Source of the DNA: CAJJDF01 sp965655625
Lineage (GTDB): Bacteria; Bacteroidota; Bacteroidia; Flavobacteriales_D; CAJJDF01
Reading direction: 5' to 3'
Length of the DNA: 13,197 bases
NCBI GenBank assembly: GCA_965655625.1
Contig: CBFHHA010000050.1
Span: 1-13,197 of the forward strand
Shown here: positions 1-6,800 of the stretch, piece after piece
Layout of the letters: the number at the start of each line of letters is the position of its first letter
Position numbering within the stretch: the stretch's first letter is position 1
Made by a program: the position numbers and the translations under genes
Notes under the pieces: generated by a model
What the model was told of the DNA's origin: nothing
The model's input: the letters and a program-made list of their open reading frames with translations, nothing else
Databases searched by the model: none

Positions 1-54
1 AAAAACTATTTCTCGATTTTTTAGAACTTTCCGCCCTTTCTTTTTAAGCGGATG

Positions 55-85
55 CAAATCTAATACCTTTTGTTTAACTAACAAA
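55..85 (-). promoter_or_regulatory. Consensus Bacteroidota promoter facing the left edge
   Basis: On the minus strand a -33 element TTTG (85-82) is separated by exactly 19 nt from a -7 element TAGATTTG (62-55), matching the known Bacteroidota primary-sigma consensus TTTG/N19/TAnnTTTG. The -7 box is followed by CATCCGC, where transcription would start at about position 48-50. Only some 50 nt of transcript lie inside the window and they hold no recognisable gene, so the product is off the left edge. The sequence context resembles promoters I recall in front of rRNA and tRNA genes in Flavobacteriia; that link is recollection, not shown here. Confidence 0.7.
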
Positions 86-100
86 GTTTATGTAAACTTT
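83..100. promoter_or_regulatory. 18-bp dyad at the -33 element of the left-facing promoter
   Basis: AAAGTTTA (83-90) and TAAACTTT (93-100) form a perfect inverted repeat around a 2-nt centre. The left arm overlaps the -33 TTTG (82-85) of the proximal left-facing promoter. It could be a regulator-binding site or simply an upstream promoter element. The dyad itself is seen directly; the regulatory role is inferred. Confidence 0.35.
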
Positions 101-163
101 TTTAATCTTTTTTTCCTAGGCACCTTCTGTGTATTTGTTAGAACTAACCCCCTCTCTCTTTAT

Positions 164-178
164 GCGGATGCAAATGTA
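164..178 (-). promoter_or_regulatory. Second, upstream promoter (-7 element) facing left
   Basis: The minus strand reads TACATTTG (178-171), a perfect TAnnTTTG -7 element, followed by the same CATCCGC as the proximal promoter. The shared string GCGGATGCAAAT (plus strand) occurs at 48-59 and 164-175, a spacing of 116 bp. No convincing TTTG is found 17-21 nt upstream, so this copy may be weaker or depend on an activator. A transcript from here would run into the proximal promoter and off the left edge. Confidence 0.5.
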
Positions 179-814
179 GGTAATCCACCCATTAATTTCC
201 TAAATTATTTACATTTTATATCGAAATAAATTTTAAATTGCTTACAATCAAAATACTACACTATGGATTGCTCACAGAAACTACTTGAGTAATGCCGTTA
301 ATAATCTTTGATACAAAAGATCTAACTATTTCCTTTTCTTCAAAACTCAATTGTACTCCAAACCATTATCGCTTTATTCAATTTCATATAATAGTAATTC
401 TTGTAAAAACCAAAAAAAAACAGACAAATTCAAAATGCTTTATCAATTTTCTATCCTACATAAAAAAAATTGAATTGAATCCATTCTTTAACAGCTAGTT
501 TATGTAATTAATGGAAAGCAACAAATTTAACAAAAGAAGAAATATATTTGAGTAAGAAATCTATCTAAACTCTTCGCTACTAGTGTTAGTTAATCAAATA
601 AATTAAAGTCTTCCTAACTAGATATAACTCAGAAGGAGAATTAAGGGGAATTTATACCAAATCATATTATTATCTAATATGATGGTTTTTAACAATTACA
701 TTTTTTTATAACTAAACATACCATTATTCTCTTTTTTCTGGGTTCAGTTTTAAAGTGACTTAAATTTTAAGTAGCTCATTATTACGTAATACAATTCCAA
801 ACTATCTTACACAA
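179..814. other. AT-rich non-coding stretch
   Basis: There is no credible gene here. The longest open frame (292-498, plus strand) encodes a low-complexity peptide of a kind expected from AT-rich DNA, with no recognisable domain and no promoter in front of it. The only structures I see are the hairpin at 661-683, an isolated plus-strand TATATTTG at 543-550, and a 12-bp palindrome at 780-791. The stretch lies between the terminator of the 953-aa gene and the left-facing promoter pair. Confidence 0.6.
656..690 (+). terminator. Hairpin with short T-run, weak plus-strand terminator candidate
   Basis: ATCATATTA (661-669) and TAATATGAT (675-683) form a perfect 9-bp stem with a 5-nt loop TTATC. ACC and GGT outside it can extend the stem if the two A at 659-660 bulge out. 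On the plus strand a run of five T follows (686-690). On the minus strand no T-run follows. The stem is AT-rich and weak, and no plus-strand gene ends here, so the role is uncertain. Confidence 0.25.
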
Positions 815-847
815 AAAAAAGGCTTTAATAAATTAATATTAAAGCCT
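811..847 (-). terminator. Intrinsic terminator of the 953-aa surface-protein gene
   Basis: AGGCTTTAATA (820-830) and TATTAAAGCCT (837-847) make a perfect 11-bp stem with a 6-nt loop. On the minus strand it is followed by a T-run (complement of the A-run at 813-820). It begins 22 nt after the TAA stop of the large gene at 870. This is a textbook Rho-independent layout. Confidence 0.85.
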
Positions 848-869
848 CTTGAAGATTTAATAAATCTCT

Positions 870-3731
870 TTATTTAGAGATGACTAATCTTTTGGTAGTA
901 GTAAAGAATTTATTTGAAACTACAACGGAGTATACTCCGCTTTCAAAATCATTTACATCTAATAGGATAGTATTTTTTTCACTGTTCAGGGTAGTTGTGT
1001 ATACTGTTTTTCCTATTGCATCGAATAAAGTTATTGTTACTAGTTCCTTTGCGTTTTGCGAAAGCACTTCAATGTTCACTGAACTTGATGCTGGATTTGG
1101 ATAAACAACTATGTCATTATCATTAACAATGTATTCATCTAGGCTGACTGAGTTAACTGAAGTACAGGCTGTAGTATCAATACATCCGCTTGGTGAAGTA
1201 ATTTGACAAGCATAATTACCGTTCCTGATTGGTGTGAATGACTGTAAAGTGTTTCCTAAAATGAATGAGAAGTTTCTATCACAGTCTAACCATTTGTAAG
1301 TTACCCCTGTAGTGTTAGCGGTAAGAGTAACTCCTGAAATTGAAACTGTACCTGCTGAAACAGTATTAATCGTCAGGTTAGTAGTAATAATGAACCTACA
1401 TCCTAATGCATTCGTTGTGGTATCTTTGTAAGTTCCCGTTGCGAAATAAGTAGTACCAGTTTCAGGTACTGAGTAGGAATCACAAGCAGAAACTGTCCTA
1501 TTTACAGATGTTGAGCTGTTAATTGTTAGAGTAATATCCATTATACTATCGCAGCCTGAAACATTTAAGATTGTATCTTTATACAGTCCGGATAATGTCC
1601 ATACTTTTCCCGAAGGTGAAGTGAAAGAATCACAAGAGGATACTGAGAATGCAGAGTTGTTTTTGAAACCCATTGTAACAAAGAATTGTAAGGTACTGTC
1701 ACATCCTGTAGAGGCAGTAACCGTATCTCTGTAAACACCTGAAGTATAAACATATCCTTTTGTTGGTAGCCTAAATGAATCACATACTTGTACATTGATA
1801 ATTGGGTTGTTGTAGGTAATTACAAATAAATCAAGTACTCGAATCGAGTCACATCCTAAACTTGAAACTAACGTATCTGAGTAAATTCCCGTAGTAGTAT
1901 ATCCAACCGTACCAAGAAATGAACTTGATCCTGCACAGATTGTATCAACAATTGTATCTCTTGAAACTGGGCTAACTTTAAGAGCCATTGTTACTATACT
2001 ATCACATCCTGCTGCGGTCTGAACTGTATCTGAATAGGATCCTGTCGTTGTCAAGGTTTGAGTCCCGAAAGTAATTGAAGCTCCCATGCAAATTGTATCA
2101 GCAATTGTGTCTCTCAAGATGTCGTTCACCAACAATTCCAATACTGTGATTGAATCACATCCTGCTGCGGTCTGAACTGTATCTGAATAGGATCCTGTCG
2201 TTGTCAAGGTTTGAGTACCGAAAGTAATTGAAGCTCCCATGCAAATTGTATCAGCAATTGTGTCTCTATCAATCGAGTTAACCGTCAAGTCAAGCACTCG
2301 AATACTATCACATCCCGCAGTATTCGTTAAAGTATCGGCAAAAATTCCTGAAACGGAATAAAAAGAAACTCCATTTGTTGCACTGTCGCCCTCACAGATG
2401 GAAATAGTCGTTGTATCTCTGTCTGGAGTACAAGGCTGGCAAACACTTTGGTGGAATCCAATCATTGTATCTACGTCCTGTGCCATAGAAATCCACTCAG
2501 AAGTTGTGTACGTTGTATTTCCCTGTTGTATAGAGGAATTTCTTACCAAGGTAACATTTTCTGCAAAGTTTGAAGAAGAACCGATAGTTCCAATCACATC
2601 AATAACAACAGAATTATTTTCGAGTTGAAGAACATCATTTCCATTAAAAGAAGTAATGTTTGAGGTAATATCTGAATTTGAGGTAATTCCACTTAAAGAA
2701 GAACTAGAATTAGAAATAACATAAACTCCGTAAGCAGGAATTGTTCCACTCATTGTAAGCGTGTTTGATGCTGATGTACTTCCGTTCCCATATAATTTTA
2801 CTTCGTATCCAGTTAAGGAAATGGCTGAGCTCGTTGGATTGTAAATTTCGATGGCTTTGTTACTGCCTCCCCCCTCAATATATTCTGAGAAAAACAATTC
2901 ATTACAGGATGAAGGACAATTTATTAACGCTAAGGTTAGTTTAGAAATACTGTCACACTGCCCTACTCTTGATGTTGTATCGTAGTACGTACCAACTAAC
3001 TTGATATAATTTCCATTGAATAACAAACTATCGTTTACGCTACAAATGGTGTCGAATACATCATAGGTAGTGAAAGTTTCTGTCACTAAATTTAAGATAA
3101 AAATTGTGTCACAAGTAGAGTTTACAGTATCTCTGTAAATTCCTGCTGTTTTTCTATACACTCCTCTAAAAGAAACACTATCTAAGGAACAAATTGTCTC
3201 GGCTATTGAGTCGATAAAAAAGCCTGTGCATCCGCTTGTTGCATCTGTAATAGAAAAATCATCAATAAACAATCTTTCCTCTCCAGAATTTACAATTCGA
3301 ACATATTGTCCAAAACTATCATTCACTACCTTGGTATAATTTAAATAAGGTACACTTGTAATGTTTACTATCGAATCTACTTTTGTCCATGTAGTTCCGT
3401 TAACAGAGGTTTCTATGTAAACCTTACTGATAGCTGGACTACCATCCCAATTCCCATACCAGAAGTCTATTGTTCCTATCCCTCCTGTCTTTGCTGGACT
3501 TGTTAAAGATGAGCCAGCGTTATTTCTCAATCTTACTGTTCTACCAATTCCTTGGTATAATCTTGATGCCTGATTCTCTGAAAGTCCATTTGTAATACTC
3601 CAACCATTGTGAGTATAATTTCCATAACTACCATTAGTAAATCCATCAAAGTTTTCGAACAAAGTAGCCGAAAACAAGGTTGCTGATCCAAGTAGTAAAA
3701 TAATTGTTAATTTTAAATTCTTCATTTTCAT
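870..3731 (-). CDS. Large T9SS-sorted surface protein with lamin-tail-like domain and GCDS repeats
   Basis: This 953-aa secreted protein has no visible catalytic domain; an adhesin or matrix role is inferred. Residues 1-22 are a signal peptide. About 23-168 resemble a jelly-roll (MAM/ConA-like) domain with the typical ending FIDDFSI. About 168-270 hold two divergent cysteine repeats. About 275-428 match a lamin-tail domain (ELFFSEYIEGG, then AIEIYNPT). About 432-790 hold seven repeats of some 50 aa with the pattern TIC...G.Y.DT...GCDSI. About 792-860 look Ig-like (GVTYKW, NGNYACQI). The end, from YPNPAS near residue 876 to the C-terminus, is a T9SS type A sorting domain, so the protein should cross the outer membrane by T9SS. 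The start could be either of two ATGs in MKMKN. Repeats 4 and 5 are nearly identical in DNA. Lamin-tail domains often sit beside nucleases, but none is present. The C-terminal region is homologous to that of the 1569-aa protein. Confidence 0.88.
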   Translation of the reverse strand: MKMKNLKLTIILLLGSATLFSATLFENFDGFTNGSYGNYTHNGWSITNGLSENQASRLYQGIGRTVRLRNNAGSSLTSPAKTGGIGTIDFWYGNWDGSPAISKVYIETSVNGTTWTKVDSIVNITSVPYLNYTKVVNDSFGQYVRIVNSGEERLFIDDFSITDATSGCTGFFIDSIAETICSLDSVSFRGVYRKTAGIYRDTVNSTCDTIFILNLVTETFTTYDVFDTICSVNDSLLFNGNYIKLVGTYYDTTSRVGQCDSISKLTLALINCPSSCNELFFSEYIEGGGSNKAIEIYNPTSSAISLTGYEVKLYGNGSTSASNTLTMSGTIPAYGVYVISNSSSSLSGITSNSDITSNITSFNGNDVLQLENNSVVIDVIGTIGSSSNFAENVTLVRNSSIQQGNTTYTTSEWISMAQDVDTMIGFHQSVCQPCTPDRDTTTISICEGDSATNGVSFYSVSGIFADTLTNTAGCDSIRVLDLTVNSIDRDTIADTICMGASITFGTQTLTTTGSYSDTVQTAAGCDSITVLELLVNDILRDTIADTICMGASITFGTQTLTTTGSYSDTVQTAAGCDSIVTMALKVSPVSRDTIVDTICAGSSSFLGTVGYTTTGIYSDTLVSSLGCDSIRVLDLFVITYNNPIINVQVCDSFRLPTKGYVYTSGVYRDTVTASTGCDSTLQFFVTMGFKNNSAFSVSSCDSFTSPSGKVWTLSGLYKDTILNVSGCDSIMDITLTINSSTSVNRTVSACDSYSVPETGTTYFATGTYKDTTTNALGCRFIITTNLTINTVSAGTVSISGVTLTANTTGVTYKWLDCDRNFSFILGNTLQSFTPIRNGNYACQITSPSGCIDTTACTSVNSVSLDEYIVNDNDIVVYPNPASSSVNIEVLSQNAKELVTITLFDAIGKTVYTTTLNSEKNTILLDVNDFESGVYSVVVSNKFFTTTKRLVISK
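1362..2440 (-). repeat. Array of seven ~50-aa cysteine repeats in the 953-aa gene
   Basis: Seven consecutive modules share an N-terminal cysteine (TIC or ACDS/SCDS), a central TxGxYxDT and a C-terminal GC(DS) followed by a hydrophobic strand such as LDLTVN. The last module has GCRF in place of GCDS. The regular two cysteines per module suggest one disulphide each in the secreted protein. The boundaries are approximate. Confidence 0.8.
2001..2267 (-). repeat. Near-perfect 114-nt direct repeat, period 153 nt
   Basis: Positions 2001-2114 and 2154-2267 are identical except for one base (C at 2064, A at 2217). The difference is synonymous (a Gly codon). The period of 153 nt equals 51 codons, one GCDS-type repeat, so the duplication keeps the reading frame. 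The other repeats in the gene are far more divergent, which points to a recent duplication or gene-conversion event. Confidence 0.95.
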
Positions 3732-3747
3732 TGTTTTAGATGTTTAA

Positions 3748-3784
3748 TTTCGACAAATGTAATATTCCAGAATTCAAAAACAAG
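3748..3784 (-). promoter_or_regulatory. Promoter of the 953-aa surface-protein gene
   Basis: The minus strand reads TACATTTG (3761-3754), a perfect TAnnTTTG -7 element. CTTG (3784-3781) lies 19 nt upstream and fits the TTG core of the -33 element. The start codon at 3731 is about 22 nt downstream of the -7 box, giving a very short leader. Together with the terminator at 3811-3844 this makes the gene a separate transcription unit. Confidence 0.6.
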
Positions 3785-3810
3785 AATTTTCACATTAACT
3801 TATTTTAAAC

Positions 3811-3844
3811 AAAAAAAAAGCCCCTTGAATGACAAGGGGCTTTT
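3811..3844 (-). terminator. Intrinsic terminator of the 1569-aa surface-protein gene
   Basis: AAGCCCCTTG (3818-3827) and CAAGGGGCTT (3833-3842) form a perfect 10-bp GC-rich stem with a 5-nt loop, extendable by A-T pairs. On the minus strand it runs into a T-run (complement of A 3811-3819). It starts about 20 nt after the TAA stop at 3865. Four T also follow on the plus strand, but no plus-strand gene ends here. Confidence 0.92.
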
Positions 3845-3864
3845 ACAAATTAATTAAGTAAAAC

Positions 3865-6800
3865 TTAATGAATCACAGTCAGTTTTTTGGAAACTGAGAA
3901 GAATTGATTTGATATAGAGATTGAATAAACTCCCTGCGGTAGATTGGAGGTTTCAAAATCTATCAAATTATTATCACTAGATAGCTCTTTTGAATATATT
4001 ACTTGTCCAATTGAACTAAACAAAGTAACCGTTACGTTTTCTTTCGCGTTTAATTTAGCTATATCCAACGTAACTATTGAGTTGGCTGGATTAGGATACA
4101 TGGTAATATCCGCAGCATCAACTACATATTCATCTAAACTTACACTCATTATAGTGGTGCAAGTAGTCGTGTCTTTACACCCTGTAGGACTAGTGATTTC
4201 AACTGCATACTCTCCATTTCTCTCTGGAGTATAAGTTTGACCAGTTTCTCCTAAAATATATGAATATGCATTTTCACAATCCATCCATTTGTATGTTACC
4301 CCAGTATTTGGCGCTGTCAATGTAATTCCTGAAACAGTAACAGGTAATGCAACAACAGAATTAACAGTCAATACCGTTGTAATTGTTTTGATACATCCGA
4401 ACGCGTTTGTCGTCAAGTCAGTGTAGGTTCCACTCACGAAATAAGTATTTCCAGTTTCTGGAACCGTATAGCTGTCACAAACAGCCACCGTTCGCGTTTC
4501 AGACGTGTTGGGTTTTACTGTTAAGTTAATTGTCATCAAACTATCACATCCTTTTGACGTTGGAATCGTGTCATATCTTGTTCCTGAGGTTGCCCAGATT
4601 TTTCCGCTTGGAGAAGTATAACTTCCGCAAGAAGTAACAGAAATAGACTTTGACGCATTGTAATTAACAGTTAACAAAGTTGTGATGATACTGTCACATC
4701 CAAAAGTAGTAGGAATAGTATCTGTAAACGATCCTGTGTAGTTCATCGTTCTTCCTCCTGGAAGTGTGTATGACTCACAAGCCGTCACTATGTTTGTAAA
4801 TGTTTTACTGTAGTTTACAACCAAATCAAGTGTAATAATACTATCACAACCTACCGAGTTTGTAATTATGTGAGTCGCAGTTGTGTTTGAGGCAGTGTAA
4901 GTATTCCCATCAATCCAAGTCATTGAATCACAAACAACGTAACTATCCGTGTAAGTTGTTGAGTTTTTAACTGTTAAGTTCAACGTAAAAATAGTATCAC
5001 AAACTCCCGCAACATTACTTTTCAATGTATCTATTGCTGTGTTATTAGATGCAGTGTATGTCATTCCGTCCATCCATATCATTGAATCACAAACAACATA
5101 AGTGTCAGTTGCAGAAATATAACATGGTGGGATTACATTCACCGTGTAGTCCTCAAAAGAACCATAAGAACTTGCATAACATGGTCCAGAAGGCCCACTA
5201 TCGTTATCCGTTCCTCCAATTCTCATAATGTGAGAACCTAACGGTGCTGTGGCGGGAATAGCAAATGTTCCTGAAAGAACAGTTGGATTTGATGAACCGG
5301 AAAGACCAAAATAAACCTGTTCCGTAGAATCAAATACTAAGTCATCATTCCAATCGATCCAAATTTTCGTTCCATAACTGTAACCAGTTGAATACTGGAT
5401 AGAAAATGCTTGGGCAGTAGCACCTTGTATAACATCAGTAGACAATGAATCATAATCACCATAATAGCCTGGCTCAGATCCTGTCGTGTTGTTGATTGTT
5501 CCAATTGTAACATTTGTAATACCTGATCCATCAGTTGAAGTTGGAGCTGGAACACAGTACCAAGTGTAGAACGAAATTGGACCAACCCAAGCACTTGAAT
5601 CTGTTCCTCCACAATAAGATCTTATGTAATACTCGTAATTTGTTTTAGCGGTAAGACCAGTTAACGATGTCGACAAAGAACTAGAAACGACATTCGTCCC
5701 TGTCACCAATGGATCAAAACCTGCAGTATCGTAACGTACGATGTAACTTGTTGGTGTTCCAAACAATGGTGCTGACCACGAAAGAGTTGCTGTTGTACTA
5801 GTATTTACAGTTGCACCAGCCATAGTTGGTGAGAAACAAGCAGGAGATTCAATTACTGAGATATCATCCAAAGAAATATCCCCCTCATAAGTTCCATTAC
5901 TAACTGCAATGAATCTCATCTTCACAATTCCTGAATAAGAGGACAAATCTACGTATTGTTGGTTCCAACTGGACGCTTGCGAAGCTTGTTGGGCTCCAGT
6001 TAACGTTACTTCGTTTGTCCAAGTAGTACCATCAAAAACTTCAACGCTCAACGAACCAATTTGGTTTCCAAACATGTGATAATAAAATTCTAAAAATGGC
6101 GTGGTCAAACTTGATAGATCAACTGAAGGAGAATTTAAAATTGCTGTATCACCAACACCTGCTCCAGAAGCTTCAGTGTAGAAGAACTTAGAACCAGAAT
6201 TAGCTGAAAGTGCACCAGTTGCAGAGGAAGGTGTTCCCCCTGAAGAAATATTCCAATCAAACACAGACCCCGTATTTGTTGAAGTCCAACAGTTTGCGAT
6301 GGCTGACCCAGTTGTTGTAGTTGGATGCCCTTCTACTCCATCTGACCAAGGTCCAACATTGGTATCGTTACACAAGGTAGTAAATGTGTAAGGTCCAGCC
6401 CAAGGACTTGAATCAGAGGCTGTACAAAGAGAAGTAACATAATATTGATAGGTTGTAAATGGAGTAAGACCTGTTAATGGAACTGTATCATTCGTAACAA
6501 TTATAGATGTTCCACTTCCTAAGGTAAATCCAGCAGCACCATATTCAATTCTAGAGCTAGCTGATCCAGCGCTGTTTGTCCAGTTGATGTTTGCTGAAGT
6601 TGCTGTTATATTGAAAGCATTTAAAGCCACAGCATCAGGACAATTTGGAATTGCCTCCACTATTACATTGTCAACAAAAAAGTCAGGTCCCCAATCAGAA
6701 ACCCCAACGAATCTTACTTGAATCGTTTTATTCGTGTAGGTGGCTGAATCTAAAATTATTGTTTCAGTTACAAACGAACCTGGGCTCGTATTTGTTGCAC

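Noticed and set aside
292..498. 68-aa plus-strand open frame
   Set aside because: Composition is that of random AT-rich DNA (runs of Lys, Ile, Asn, Phe), with no domain, no signal peptide, and no promoter or ribosome-binding context.
631..711. Purine-rich AGAAGGAG string with a downstream ATG at 682 giving a 9-residue frame
   Set aside because: The spacing to the ATG is over 40 nt, the peptide is tiny, and Bacteroidota rarely rely on such ribosome-binding sites.
780..791. 12-bp perfect palindrome TATTACGTAATA
   Set aside because: About three such palindromes are expected by chance in a window of this size, and it is not placed at a promoter.
1565..1795. Minus-strand open frame inside the 953-aa gene
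   Set aside because: It is a shifted-frame shadow of the repeat array, with no start context and no recognisable protein features.
1362..2440. Regularly spaced repeats considered as a CRISPR or tandem-repeat locus
   Set aside because: The repeats are protein-coding, in frame, about 150 nt long and mostly diverged; no short identical repeats with unique spacers are present.
5337..5612. Minus-strand open frame inside the 1569-aa gene
   Set aside because: It is a shifted-frame shadow rich in Gln and Leu caused by the Ser/Thr-rich coding frame of the real gene.
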